A DNA stretch of 64,000 nt from Phyllobacterium trifolii (GCF_014192095.1 NZ_JACHXN010000001.1:186001-250000), one strand, 5' to 3'. Positions 9,805 to 19,590 are shown, counted from the first letter of the stretch. The notes: generated by a model not told the origin, from the sequence alone. Program-made: numbers and translations.

Positions 9805-9928
9805 TGCGTGGTTCGACGGGGCTCACCATGAGGGAGATTAGTGAACTGCAAAATGGTCAGCAACGTTGGAGATAATGTCTCCCTGCAATCATCAGCCTCC
9901 CTCATGGTGAGCCCCGTCGAACCACGCA
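9805..9928. repeat. Long inverted repeat (32-bp perfect arms, 60-bp loop)
   Basis: Arms at 9805-9836 and 9897-9928 are perfect reverse complements over 32 bases; the left arm begins TGCGTGGTTCGACGGGGCTC. The 60-bp loop holds a smaller hairpin (GGAGA-TAATG-TCTCC, 9868-9882). It lies between the convergent ends of tyrS and the AsmA-like gene. Sequences of the type GGTTCGAC-GCTCACCATGAGG recur in alphaproteobacterial intergenic DNA as palindromic repeats, so this is probably a member of a dispersed REP/MITE-like family that may also act as a bidirectional terminator. Only one copy is visible in this window. Confidence 0.85.
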
Positions 9929-9977
9929 CAGCGGCGTTGCTACCCGGCAAAGTCCCAAGCCTGTGCAAGGCTGGCCT

Positions 9978-12900
9978 TTACTGAAACTCGAAGATCGAAC
10001 GGAAAATACCCGGCGCGATCACCGAAATCGGATTGACGATAATCTGCGGCTGTTTCAATGGCCCGATCAACTTGTAGGTGATGCCGATCAACCCGCCATC
10101 GCGGCCATTGCCAAGGAAAAGGCCAAGGATCGGGACGTCACCGAAGATGCGGTTGATGCCGTAGGCGGGCATGAATGTACCTGTCAGTGACATGTTGCCC
10201 TGCGGATCGCTGAGCACGCCCTGGAACGTCGTGCCGATCGTCGAACCGCGGATAACGCCATTGGCAAGGTTGATGTAATTTGCGCCCTTTTCGATTTGCG
10301 AGAAACCGCGGTCGAACGTCACTTTCGACACGTCGATATTCTTTTTCACCGCATCGTTGAGGCTCGTACCATTGGGCGCTGTGGATACAAGCTTGGCCAG
10401 ACGCGGTTCGTTGATTAGTGTAAAATCGCGCGCGTCGATCTGTCCCCGCAAAGGACCGTCACCCTTGGAATCGAGTGCAACATTGATGCTGCCCCCGGAC
10501 ATCTTGTCGTAAAAACCGAAGAAGCGCAGCACCGCGCCGGCATCTTTCGACTGCAGGCTGATCGAACGCGCACCGCTCTCTGAACTATCGGCTGCCACTA
10601 CCTTCTGTCCGGTTTTGGTTACGGCGTTGAAGGCAAGACCCGAAACATTTGAGCCAACGCCCTCAAAGGACAGGGAGACATTGCCAAAATTTTCGGAGTA
10701 AAAACCGGTCACGTTATCGATGTCGGCGTTGACCAGCACGCGCTGCTTGCTGTCATTGCCTCCATTTTTTTTCTTGTCTGTTATCTGATTGAGCAAAGGG
10801 CGGGCGTCGAATGAACTGCCTTGCACACCGACCCGGTATCCATATTTGGTGCGGTCGACCTTTACCGCGATATCGTCACCGCGATTTAACCTGACGGTAC
10901 CGAAGTCAGCCGAGGTCATGTCCCCATCCACGACATTCACATCGCCCTGCAAGCGGAAAGTGTCGCCGGAAATGTCAAGGTTGCGGATACTGGCGTTGTC
11001 CCCATCTTGCTGGAGCGAGAATTTTGCGGTCGCTTTTACGCCCGCTCCCTTGGTCCAACCGAGCTGTGCAAGTTTGATTTCGGCCTTCGTCAGGTCGGCG
11101 GTAGCGACCCGCGACCCATCAGCAGCCTTGTCGATTTCTACGGATATCGGGCCGGAAAGCAACGGATCTAGCGCCGGAAACAACGCGTTCCGGGTCTTGT
11201 CATCGAGTTGTAAAGTTACACTCTGTTCGCGCTTCGCTGTGTTTTTCCCTAAAGGCTCAAACATCGTCACTTCGGCCGGAATGCCATTCACCTGCGCGGT
11301 GGCCTCTATGCGCGCCTCATCCTGATTGACGGAAAGCGTTCCGTCAGCATCGGTTATCGTCTGCCCATCGATCTTTTTTGCGATCGAGACATTGGATAAT
11401 TGCATGTCAGCGGACCATTTCAGGCTGCCGTCCGGTGCGTGCCGCGTCACCGGAAACGTCACGAGCACGTGTGCCTTCACATCGCCCTTTATGTCCTCCG
11501 GAGCAAAAGGAAGGTTCTTCAAGCCGTTGATGGGTTTAAACCCGATAAACTCGGAGACGGCGGAAGCGTCGCCAACAACATTCAAATCAAGGTCGGAGAG
11601 GACTGGACGCTGCGGCCCCCACGGAATGACAAGCTTTCCATCGACGATCTTCACCTCGCGATTGGCGGGCGTGATTGACGACCCCTTCTCTAGATTGATC
11701 GTCGTATAGGCGCCTCGAACGCTGATTTGCCCGGCGGCGTTCCGAACAGCCGGTAGTTCTCCGATAATATCAAATCCCGCGTCCGTGACATTGAAATCGA
11801 CTTGAACTTCATTATCCTCGAGGGGTCGCGGCTTGCCTGGTCCGTTGAATCGTCCCGCCGGAAACGTCACTTTGATTGTGCCGTCCTTCGCCTCACCGTC
11901 GTGCATCTTATCGATAAGCCAGCGTCGAGCACCCGTAGCGACCCAGATGGGCCAGAGCTGCTTCACATCCGCGACCGGCATTTGAGGTATCTGCAGGTCA
12001 AGGTTCATCGCAGGTGAACCGCCGCCGAAAGTAACGCTGGCGTTGCCGGACAGCGAATTTTCCTTGTTTGCCAGCACTTCTATCTGCGAGACATCGAGGT
12101 GCTTCAACGCCAAATCATACCGGCCCGCAAGACGGGCATCGAAGGGAAGCGCCGGGACCGGAGAATCGGCAGGAGCTGATTTGGCGTCTTTCGTGGTAAG
12201 TTCGAACTGGTAACCCGGATTGGCCGCTGGCGCAGGAACCGGCGGCAGTGTCTCCGGTCCGATTGCTCCTTCGACAATACCCGTGAATCCACCGAAATGA
12301 ATGTTCGACGGTTTGATAGCAATCTGGTCGACCCCGGATACGTGCTCGAAATTGATCTGTGATTCCACCGCCATATCTTCGACATTGCCGATCGTAACCG
12401 GGCCCTTGCCGATATTGAGCGCGCCCCAGACCCGTGAGGGCTCGGAAGCGGTCGCCGCCAGGCCATCCAGTTTGATCTCAGCCAGATTGTCGTAGGTTAG
12501 ATAAGCGCCATCGGGCTTGATGCCATCGATGTCGGGGACAGGAGGCGTACCAAATTTTCCTGCGAGCGGAATCTTGCTGACAGCCAGCGAAAACGCTTCG
12601 ATCTTCGCTCCGATCGCCGAACGCTTGGCCTGAGCATTGATATCGATTTGCTTTCCGCGCCACTCCACCGTGCCATTGATGGCAACCGGGCCACCGGTTT
12701 CCGATAGATCGAGATTGACGATGCGTAAACGTTCCGGCGCCCCGGCGAGCATAAAATCAAATGTTGTATCTGCAATGGAAATATCGCGCGTCTCGCGCTG
12801 ATCGAGCAGCGATACCGCACTTTCGAGACCTGAAAAAATCGCCGCCGATGCACCGTCGAGATCGACAAGGCCGCGATCGTCCTTGGGCACCAAAGACATG

Positions 12901-13403
12901 AAATCGAACGGCACAACCGAGGTGACCTTGATCTGTGCGCCATCGAGTTCCAGCCGCTCGACCCGGATATTCCCATGTAGCAGGGGTAAGGTTGCGAGGC
13001 CGATACGCACTGACCTCACATTGTTTATCTGGATACCGCGTTTTGCATCGGTGATATTTACGTCTCGCGCCTCAAGTGCAACGTGGTGGCGCTGGTCTAG
13101 AGAAATTTGTGCGGAATTGATCGTGGCATCTGCGTCCGGCCCGAGAACCGTTTGCAACGCGGTTTGCGCGCGCTGTGTCAGCGCCTCTCCCCCAATGCCG
13201 ACGCGTAATATGACGAAAGCGATGCCGGCCAACACCGCCATAAGGATGGCAAAGGAACATGTGGCACCGGCGGCGAAATGCAGCCGCGATCGCCTTCGAG
13301 GCGTCGCTACGGGAACCTCGTCTTGCTCGCAAGCAGAAGGATATTGGTGCAGTTTCGTGAAGTCCCGCTTTGTAAAGCGGACTCTTTTCGGTTTCTCTGT
13401 CAA
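9978..13403 (-). CDS. AsmA-like/DUF3971 envelope protein
   Basis: A 1141-residue inner-membrane-anchored protein of the AsmA/YhdP-like superfamily, whose members are large beta-rich periplasmic proteins implicated in lipid transport to the outer membrane. After a basic cytosolic stretch (TPRRRSRLHF) there is one transmembrane segment (about residues 44-70), then a long extracytoplasmic region with repetitive beta-strand pattern, and a C-terminal AsmA_2-like portion (FDRGFSQIEKGANYINLANG, then GTFMPAYGINRIFGDVPILG). It transcribes away from bcp with about 108 bases between them. Assignment to the DUF3971 family is from recollection of its rhizobial relatives; the role in lipid transport is family inference. 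Confidence 0.85.
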   Translation of the reverse strand: MTEKPKRVRFTKRDFTKLHQYPSACEQDEVPVATPRRRSRLHFAAGATCSFAILMAVLAGIAFVILRVGIGGEALTQRAQTALQTVLGPDADATINSAQISLDQRHHVALEARDVNITDAKRGIQINNVRSVRIGLATLPLLHGNIRVERLELDGAQIKVTSVVPFDFMSLVPKDDRGLVDLDGASAAIFSGLESAVSLLDQRETRDISIADTTFDFMLAGAPERLRIVNLDLSETGGPVAINGTVEWRGKQIDINAQAKRSAIGAKIEAFSLAVSKIPLAGKFGTPPVPDIDGIKPDGAYLTYDNLAEIKLDGLAATASEPSRVWGALNIGKGPVTIGNVEDMAVESQINFEHVSGVDQIAIKPSNIHFGGFTGIVEGAIGPETLPPVPAPAANPGYQFELTTKDAKSAPADSPVPALPFDARLAGRYDLALKHLDVSQIEVLANKENSLSGNASVTFGGGSPAMNLDLQIPQMPVADVKQLWPIWVATGARRWLIDKMHDGEAKDGTIKVTFPAGRFNGPGKPRPLEDNEVQVDFNVTDAGFDIIGELPAVRNAAGQISVRGAYTTINLEKGSSITPANREVKIVDGKLVIPWGPQRPVLSDLDLNVVGDASAVSEFIGFKPINGLKNLPFAPEDIKGDVKAHVLVTFPVTRHAPDGSLKWSADMQLSNVSIAKKIDGQTITDADGTLSVNQDEARIEATAQVNGIPAEVTMFEPLGKNTAKREQSVTLQLDDKTRNALFPALDPLLSGPISVEIDKAADGSRVATADLTKAEIKLAQLGWTKGAGVKATAKFSLQQDGDNASIRNLDISGDTFRLQGDVNVVDGDMTSADFGTVRLNRGDDIAVKVDRTKYGYRVGVQGSSFDARPLLNQITDKKKNGGNDSKQRVLVNADIDNVTGFYSENFGNVSLSFEGVGSNVSGLAFNAVTKTGQKVVAADSSESGARSISLQSKDAGAVLRFFGFYDKMSGGSINVALDSKGDGPLRGQIDARDFTLINEPRLAKLVSTAPNGTSLNDAVKKNIDVSKVTFDRGFSQIEKGANYINLANGVIRGSTIGTTFQGVLSDPQGNMSLTGTFMPAYGINRIFGDVPILGLFLGNGRDGGLIGITYKLIGPLKQPQIIVNPISVIAPGIFRSIFEFQ

Positions 13404-13511
13404 ATTCCAAAGCCAATTGAGGAATCAATTGGGAAACCGTAGACGATTCCCGCACCTCTCTATAGTTGCGTAAGTAGCGATCGCGTTCAATCATCAAAGA
13501 AAGGCATTCCT

Positions 13512-13985
13512 ATGACTATTTTGGATATCGGTAGCACCCCGCCGGACTTCACCTTGCCGCGTGATGGTGGCGGTACAATCACCTTGTCGGGCCTGCGCGG
13601 AAAGCCTGTCGTTCTCTATTTCTATCCGAAAGACGACACGAGCGGCTGCACCCAGGAAGCGATCGAATTCTCCGGTCTCAGACCGCAGTTTGAAAAGCTT
13701 GGTGCGAAGGTCATCGGAATGTCGCCAGACCCCGTCAAAAAACACGACAAGTTCAAGACCAAACATGATTTGAAGGTCGATCTCGTTGCAGACGAAGACA
13801 AGGCTATCATCGAAGCCTACGGTCTTTGGGTCGAGAAGAGCATGTATGGCCGGAAATATATGGGCGTAGAGCGGACCACGTACCTCATCGATTCGGCTGG
13901 CAAGATCGCCAAAATCTGGAACAAGGTGAAAGTTCCGGGACATGCAGCCGAAGTGCTCGAAGCAACCAAGGCACTTGGTACCTGA
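13512..13985 (+). CDS. bcp: Thiol peroxidase, Bcp/PrxQ family (one-Cys type)
   Basis: Thioredoxin-fold peroxidase that reduces hydroperoxides. The 157-residue protein has the family segment YFYPKDDTSGCTQEAIEF with the peroxidatic Cys46. The resolving cysteine that follows five residues later in E. coli Bcp is absent: there is no other cysteine in the protein, so it must be a one-Cys variant regenerated by an external thiol. The C-terminal half (GVERTTYLIDSAGKIAKIW) is typical. The ATG at 13512 follows AGAAAGGCATTCCT, giving a reasonable Shine-Dalgarno. Confidence 0.94.
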   Translation: MTILDIGSTPPDFTLPRDGGGTITLSGLRGKPVVLYFYPKDDTSGCTQEAIEFSGLRPQFEKLGAKVIGMSPDPVKKHDKFKTKHDLKVDLVADEDKAIIEAYGLWVEKSMYGRKYMGVERTTYLIDSAGKIAKIWNKVKVPGHAAEVLEATKALGT

Positions 13986-14102
13986 TTTGCCCGCTTTGGT
14001 TGCAATTTGATTGAAATACAGTGCAGTTGTCAGGATTTGTTAACCCTAACGGAGTGTAATCGCTGTATAAATTGAAGCTGCAAATCAACGGGCGTAGCCG
14101 CA

Positions 14103-15386
14103 ATGAAGAAGCCTCAAAATACCAGCATCTTCGGCAGCACCAAAGAGCCTCACACGATTATTATCGCGCGGGGCGAAACCATCCGTCATTTCACCATCAA
14201 GCCGTGGATGGCATTTCTGGGTGGCACGCTCGCCCTTGGCTTCGCTGGCAGCTATCTTCTCGCGACATCCTATCTGGTCTTCCGCGATGATCTCATAACC
14301 GGCAGCGTCGCCCGTCAGGCACGCTTGCAACAGGCTTACGAAGACCGGATTGCCGCGCTGCGCATTCAACTCGATCGGATCACAAGCCGGCAATTGCTCG
14401 ACCAGAAATTGATGGACGGCAAAGTCAGTGAGCTCATTCAACGGCAAAGGGCACTGAGCGAGCGGCATGACAAGCTTGCGCCCGTGCTGCAGCGCGCCGA
14501 AAAAGCCGGGGCCGTAGTGCCAGGAGAGGCCGACAATACTCTTTCGATGGATGGCAGCGGTCAGGACGTGGTGAATTCCGACGATGCAGAAGGCTTTTAC
14601 GGCATCGATCCGATTATTACGGGACCAACGACTTCAACACGCAAGCCCGTGCCGCGCGATGACAAGGCCAAAACCAGCGTGGACAAGGCCGAGCTTCTGC
14701 TCAAATCCGTTGATCATTCCTTGACCGGGATAGAATCCCGGCAGACTCAGCAAATGCAGAAGCTCTCCAACAATGCCTATGAGAGCGCCGACAGGATTAT
14801 GGAAGCCTTGGGAGCGGCCGGCGTCAAACAGGTCTCTGACGATGAAACTGCGGGTACCGGTGGGCCATTGCTGCTGGCAAGCACAAATCCGACATCCGGT
14901 TTCGACACAAAATTTGCCGATCTCGATGAGGCAGTACAGCGGCTCGAGAGTGCCAAGAGCCTTGCGAAATCCATTCCTATCGCCAATCCGGTCCCCGGAA
15001 TGCCGGTTTCGAGCCCGTTCGGTTCACGCGCGGACCCGCTTCTTGGAATGATCGCGTTTCATTCCGGTATGGATTTTCGCGCCATATCGGGAAGCTCGGT
15101 GCATGTCACCGCCAACGGAACGGTGACCGCCGCCGATTATACTGGCGGCTATGGCAATATGGTTGAGGTCGACCACGGCAACGGACTTACAACGCGTTAT
15201 GGCCATCTGAGTCTGATTCTCGTAAGCGTTGGCCAGCGCGTGAAACTTGGCGATACGATCGGCAAAGTCGGCAGCACCGGCCGCTCAACCGGTCCTCATC
15301 TGCATTATGAAGTTCGCAGAAACGGCAGCGCGGTTAATCCTGTCGGGTATCTGGCGATCGGCCGAAAGCTGGCAGCCGAACTTTAG
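14103..15386 (+). CDS. M23 (LytM) family metallopeptidase with N-terminal membrane anchor
   Basis: A 427-residue envelope peptidase likely to cleave peptidoglycan cross-links or to activate amidases. A transmembrane helix at about 35-60 (WMAFLGGTLALGFAGSYLLA) anchors it, followed by a coiled-coil region (about 70-125 and 200-230) and a low-complexity linker. The C-terminal LytM domain carries the zinc ligands: His320 in FHSGMDF with the following Asp, and HLH at 399-401 in GPHLHYEV. All metal residues are present, so it should be catalytic. It converges on prfB with only 12 bases between the stops. Confidence 0.92.
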   Translation: MKKPQNTSIFGSTKEPHTIIIARGETIRHFTIKPWMAFLGGTLALGFAGSYLLATSYLVFRDDLITGSVARQARLQQAYEDRIAALRIQLDRITSRQLLDQKLMDGKVSELIQRQRALSERHDKLAPVLQRAEKAGAVVPGEADNTLSMDGSGQDVVNSDDAEGFYGIDPIITGPTTSTRKPVPRDDKAKTSVDKAELLLKSVDHSLTGIESRQTQQMQKLSNNAYESADRIMEALGAAGVKQVSDDETAGTGGPLLLASTNPTSGFDTKFADLDEAVQRLESAKSLAKSIPIANPVPGMPVSSPFGSRADPLLGMIAFHSGMDFRAISGSSVHVTANGTVTAADYTGGYGNMVEVDHGNGLTTRYGHLSLILVSVGQRVKLGDTIGKVGSTGRSTGPHLHYEVRRNGSAVNPVGYLAIGRKLAAEL

Positions 15387-15398
15387 CGCCAGCCTGAA

Positions 15399-16527
15399 TC
15401 AAGCTATGTCTTCGACTTCGACATCCGATCCGTGCACGCGGTGGGCCAGAGCGGCCTCCATGAACATATCGACGTCGCCGTCGAGCACATCCTGCGGGCT
15501 TGTGCTTTCAACGCCGGTGCGCAGATCCTTCACCAGCTGATAGGGTTGCAAAACGTAGGAACGGATCTGGTGTCCCCAGCCGATATCGGTCTTGGAGGCT
15601 GAAATCGCATCCGCGGCCTGTTCACGCTTTTCCAGTTCCGCCTCATAAAGACGAGCGCGCAACATCGACCAGGCCGTCGCGCGGTTCTTGTGCTGCGAAC
15701 GCTCTGCCTGACACTGCACGACAATACCCGTGGCGATATGCGTGATACGAACCGCCGAGTCGGTCGTGTTGACGTGCTGACCACCTGCACCGGATGCGCG
15801 ATACGTATCGATGCGTACATCTGCTTCCGTTACAGCGATATCGATATTGTCATCGACGACCGGGTAGACCCAGATGCTCGAAAACGACGTGTGCCTGCGT
15901 GCATTGGAATCGTAGGGTGAAATACGGACGAGCCGGTGTACGCCGGATTCCGTCTTCAAGAGGCCGTAAGCATTGTGCCCTTTGACCAGGATGGTGGCAG
16001 ATTTGATGCCAGCTTCTTCGCCGTTGTGGACTTCGAGCAATTCGACTTTCATGCCCTTGCGCTCGGCCCAGCGTGTATACATGCGCAAGAGCATGTTCGC
16101 CCAGTCCTGGCTTTCCGTACCTCCTGCGCCCGAATGTACTTCGAGATACGTGTCGTTTGCGTCGGCTTCGCCAGAGAGCAACGTATCGATTTGGCGACGG
16201 TCGACTTCCTGCTTGATCGCACGGATATTCTCTTCCGCCTCCGTCACGATCGACTTGTCGTCCTCCTCCTCGCCCATGGCGATGAGTTCGACATTGTCAT
16301 CGAGAGACTGCGTCAGCGTACGAATCGAATTGATGCCGTCTTCCAGCTGCTGGCGTTCACGCATCAGCTTTTGTGCTTCCTGCGCGTCGTTCCAGAGTGT
16401 TGGGTCTTCGGCAAGCTGATTCAGATAGCCCAGGCGTTTGATTGACGTATCCCAGTCAAAGATGCCTCCTCAGCAGGCTTATGGCCTGCTTGATCTCATC
16501 GACTAAGGTCTCGATTTCGGCGCGCAT
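15399..16527 (-). CDS. prfB: Peptide chain release factor 2, with programmed +1 frameshift
   Basis: RF2 terminates translation at UGA and UAA. The main frame (15399-16457) holds the GGQ loop ([19 protein letters not shown]) and the anticodon-like segment [13 protein letters not shown], where other RF2 proteins often have SPF. The first 23 codons from the ATG at 16527 end AGG AGG CAT CTT TGA C (16468-16455): an internal Shine-Dalgarno AGGAGG, the slippery CTT and an in-frame UGA at 16456-16458. Shifting +1 at CTT continues as [18 protein letters not shown] and gives a 375-residue protein, the normal RF2 size. So expression is autoregulated: low RF2 slows UGA reading and promotes the frameshift. 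A simple ORF call would wrongly start at 16364. Confidence 0.97.
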
Positions 16528-16632
16528 CGGCAATCCGTTCCTTCTCTATGCTCAAATTTCGGCGGACCATATTGACTGGTCCGCGCGATGTAAAGTCTTG
16601 AGGTTTTCAGCGAATGCTTGGCAGCAAAGCGG

Positions 16633-19092
16633 TTAAAACAGGCCGCCGCCTCCGCCCTGTATCGCCCGGTTGACGTTCGGAGACTGCACGCCGACAGGCG
16701 AGCCCTCGGAGAACGTATCCATGCCGATGACGGAATAGCTGTCGGCAGGTCCTGTACCCGGCTTGAAGGCTTCCATGATCACATTTGGACCACCAGGCGA
16801 TGCTCGCATGCCTGTCTTGCGATCGATCGGGAGGACAGCCATGCCTTCCGGTACGCGGAAATCAACGGAGCGCTGCCCCTGGAGCGCAGCTTCGGCAAAG
16901 TCCTTGAACACTGGTGCCGCAAGACCGCTACCGGTAAAACCGTGCCCCATGGGCGAAGGATTGTCATACCCAAGGTAGACACCGAAGACCAGATCCGGCG
17001 TGAACCCGATGAACCAGGCGTCTTTTTCATCGTTGGTGGTTCCGGTCTTGCCGGCAATCGGACGATTAAGGCTTTTCAGGATCGTCGCAGTCCCACGCTG
17101 AACCACGCCTTCCATCATGGAGGTGATCTGATAAGCGGTCATCGGGTCGAGCACCTGATCGCGATCGTCGATCAGCTCGGGTTCCGGCTGGTTTTTCCAC
17201 TCGTCCGCCGAACAATTATCGCACTTGCGCTCGTCATGCTTGAAAATCGTCTTGCCGTAGCGGTCCTGTATCCGGTCGATCATCGACGGCGTTATCTTGC
17301 GACCACCGTTTGCAATGATCGAGTAACCCGTGACCATACGCAGAACCGTCGTTTCGCCGGAGCCAAGCGCCATAGCGAGAACCGGGAGCATCTTGTCGTA
17401 AATGCCGAACCGTTCAGCATATTCGGCCACAAGTTTCATGCCCATGTCCTGCGCCAGTCGCACAGTCATCAGGTTGCGCGACTGCTCGATACCGTAGCGC
17501 AATGTCGATGGCCCTGCGAATTTACCGCCGTAGTTCTTCGGCGCCCAGATTCCAAGACTACCGCCCTGATCGACGGAGATGGGCCCATCGAGCACAACGG
17601 ACGCCGGTGTGTAACCATTGTCGAGCGCGGCCGAGTAGACGAAAGGTTTGAAAGACGAGCCCGGCTGACGCATCGCCTGCGTCGCCCGGTTGAATTCGGA
17701 TTCAGCAAAGGAGAAGCCGCCGACCATCGCCAGCACGCGCCCCGTATGTGGGTCCATCGCCACCGCGCCACCTTCGATCTTCGGCACCTGATGCAGGTCG
17801 AATTCGGTATCGCTGCCGTCCTTCTTCTGAACGAAGATCACATCACCGACGTTGAAAACGCTCTCCAGAGACTTGGCAGTGGTGCGCTTTTCATCATTGA
17901 GCAAGCGGAAAGCCCATTTGACATCGGCCGCTGCGATGGTGCCCCTCTTGCGTTCAGTGACAAGCTTGTCCGATGCGTCGCGCTCCGGCTGGAGCCCTAT
18001 GGTGGCCTGCTCCGGTGTCACCTCAAGAACGACGGCCAACTGCCAGTCGGGGACATCGGAAAACGCTTTTATCTCGGAAAGAGGAATGCCCCAGTCGCCG
18101 TTTGTCGAAATGGTCTTATAGGCGCCGCGATAACCTCGCGCTTCATCGTATTTGAACAGGCCGTGCTGCAGCGCTGCGCGTGCCTGCACCTGCATTTTCG
18201 GATCAAGCGTGGTGCGAACCGACAAGCCGCCCTCGTAAAGCGCATTTTCGCCATAGCGGGCGATGATCTGACGCCGCACTTCTTCCGTGAAGTATTCGGA
18301 AGCAAAGAGATAATTGCCGGTGTGGCGCGGCGTGACGCCAAGCGGTTCCGCCTTGGCTACTTTTGCTTCCTCGGCGGTCACATAGCCATTTTCAGCCATG
18401 CGGTCGATCACCCAGTTACGGCGTTCGACAGCCCGATCCGGCTGCCGGAACGGGTGATAATTCGATGGTCCCTTGGGCAGCGCTGCGAGGTAAGCGGCTT
18501 CGGCTACGGTCAGTTCATTGACTGATTTGTTGTAGTAAGTCAACGCAGCGCCGGCGATACCGTAGGAGTTCAAGCCGAAGAAAATTTCGTTCAGGTAGAG
18601 TTCGAGAATACGATCCTTGGAATAGGCCTGCTCGATGCGAAAAGAAAGAATCGCCTCCTTGACCTTGCGCCCGATGGTCTGGTCGTTGCTCAGGAGGAAG
18701 TTCTTTGCCACCTGCTGCGTAATCGTCGATGCCCCGACCGGCCGGCGTGAGCCCCAATTCTGCACATTGGTGATGACTGCACGGGTAAGACCAGCAATAT
18801 CCACACCGGGATGCTGATAGAAATTCTTGTCTTCGGCCGAGATAAATGCCGCCTTGACGCGATCGGGAACTGCCTGAATCGGCAAATAGAGCCGGCGCTG
18901 GCGCGCGAATTCTGCCATCAACGAACCGTCGGACGAGTGAATACGTGTCATGACCGGCGGCTCATATTTCGCCAGCACTTCGTAGTCGGGCAAGTCTTTC
19001 GACATGTTGACAACGTAGAGCGCGACGGCACCCGCTCCCAGAAGCGCCATGACAGTGCCGATTCCGAAAAAATATCCGATCAAGCGTATCAT
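16633..19092 (-). CDS. mrcA: Penicillin-binding protein 1A (bifunctional)
   Basis: Inner-membrane peptidoglycan synthase with glycosyltransferase (GT51) and transpeptidase domains. The 819 residues begin with a signal anchor (4-29). GT51 motifs follow: SAEDKNFYQHPGVD with the catalytic Glu87, GASTITQQVAKNFLL and RKVKEAILSFRIEQ. The transpeptidase part shows SSFK (Ser479, Lys482), the SRN motif in EQSRNLMTV, and KTGTT (Lys682). A KCDNC pair lies between domains. An OB-like insert (about 300-420) is typical of PBP1a. Same orientation as prfB, 105 bases upstream of it. Confidence 0.96.
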   Translation of the reverse strand: MIRLIGYFFGIGTVMALLGAGAVALYVVNMSKDLPDYEVLAKYEPPVMTRIHSSDGSLMAEFARQRRLYLPIQAVPDRVKAAFISAEDKNFYQHPGVDIAGLTRAVITNVQNWGSRRPVGASTITQQVAKNFLLSNDQTIGRKVKEAILSFRIEQAYSKDRILELYLNEIFFGLNSYGIAGAALTYYNKSVNELTVAEAAYLAALPKGPSNYHPFRQPDRAVERRNWVIDRMAENGYVTAEEAKVAKAEPLGVTPRHTGNYLFASEYFTEEVRRQIIARYGENALYEGGLSVRTTLDPKMQVQARAALQHGLFKYDEARGYRGAYKTISTNGDWGIPLSEIKAFSDVPDWQLAVVLEVTPEQATIGLQPERDASDKLVTERKRGTIAAADVKWAFRLLNDEKRTTAKSLESVFNVGDVIFVQKKDGSDTEFDLHQVPKIEGGAVAMDPHTGRVLAMVGGFSFAESEFNRATQAMRQPGSSFKPFVYSAALDNGYTPASVVLDGPISVDQGGSLGIWAPKNYGGKFAGPSTLRYGIEQSRNLMTVRLAQDMGMKLVAEYAERFGIYDKMLPVLAMALGSGETTVLRMVTGYSIIANGGRKITPSMIDRIQDRYGKTIFKHDERKCDNCSADEWKNQPEPELIDDRDQVLDPMTAYQITSMMEGVVQRGTATILKSLNRPIAGKTGTTNDEKDAWFIGFTPDLVFGVYLGYDNPSPMGHGFTGSGLAAPVFKDFAEAALQGQRSVDFRVPEGMAVLPIDRKTGMRASPGGPNVIMEAFKPGTGPADSYSVIGMDTFSEGSPVGVQSPNVNRAIQGGGGGLF

Positions 19093-19410
19093 TTGTATCC
19101 GGAACCCATTTCACCTGTTGGCATGTGCGTTACCAATGCATGAGCAGATCATGCAGATTGCATCGTGGAAGACACCAACCCCGAAAGTCTTCCCGGTCGG
19201 GCAATCGAATAGTGCAATGCCGGTAACTCGTTGACGCAATTGAGCGACAAATGTGACAAAGGCAAGGACAACCCGCGCGTGTTCACAATATAAATACCAA
19301 TTGTGGGGTTTGGGCAACGCACGGAAGAGTAATTTTCTTTACAATCTTAAGGCAATGAGCGGTCGCAAGGGCCTCCACTGCCCCTCTCTTCGCTGAACAG
19401 TACGTATTGC
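19093..19410. other. Intergenic region upstream of mrcA
   Basis: A 318-base stretch between the mrcA start and the 59-aa gene. It must hold the mrcA promoter on the minus strand. I see no repeat, no RNA-like structure and no convincing coding sequence; the two short frames here (19049-19234 plus, 19111-19317 minus) lack ribosome sites and family resemblance. Confidence 0.5.
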
Positions 19411-19590
19411 CTAACTGGTCGTGATTCCGACTTTGCGCTGAATTTCTTCGGTGGTTTCCTTCACGAAGAAGGTTAACCCCGCCGTGGTTGTCACAATGTG
19501 CGTCCCTGTTCCATACGGGTTGAAAGAGACGACATGAGCGAAGTTAAGTGTAATGTGATCGCCATTGACATCAGTCAGATTGATCCACAT
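19411..19590 (-). CDS. Small hypothetical protein, 59 aa, FlbD-like layout
   Basis: A 59-residue frame with a strong Shine-Dalgarno: GGGAGG lies about 10 bases before the ATG at 19590. The sequence starts MWINLTDVNGDHITLN, continues FAHVVSFNPYGTGTHIVTTT and ends AGLTFFVKETTEEIQRKVGI. The pattern (short beta-strands, a loop, a hydrophobic strand, then an amphipathic helix with E-T-x-E-E-I) recalls the FlbD/SwrD-type small proteins and other rhizobial proteins that begin MWIELTD. Function unknown. It lies about 75 bases downstream of the truncated GNAT gene and may be its operon partner or the first gene of a separate unit. Confidence 0.65.
   Translation of the reverse strand: MWINLTDVNGDHITLNFAHVVSFNPYGTGTHIVTTTAGLTFFVKETTEEIQRKVGITTS

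Noticed and set aside
9780-9968. 62-codon minus-strand frame after tyrS
   Set aside because: Lies almost wholly in the inverted repeat; translation reflects the palindrome.
16618-18525. Long plus-strand open frame (635 codons) antisense to mrcA
   Set aside because: Composition is rich in Arg/His and follows the codon periodicity of mrcA on the other strand; no family resemblance or ribosome site. mrcA motifs are unambiguous.
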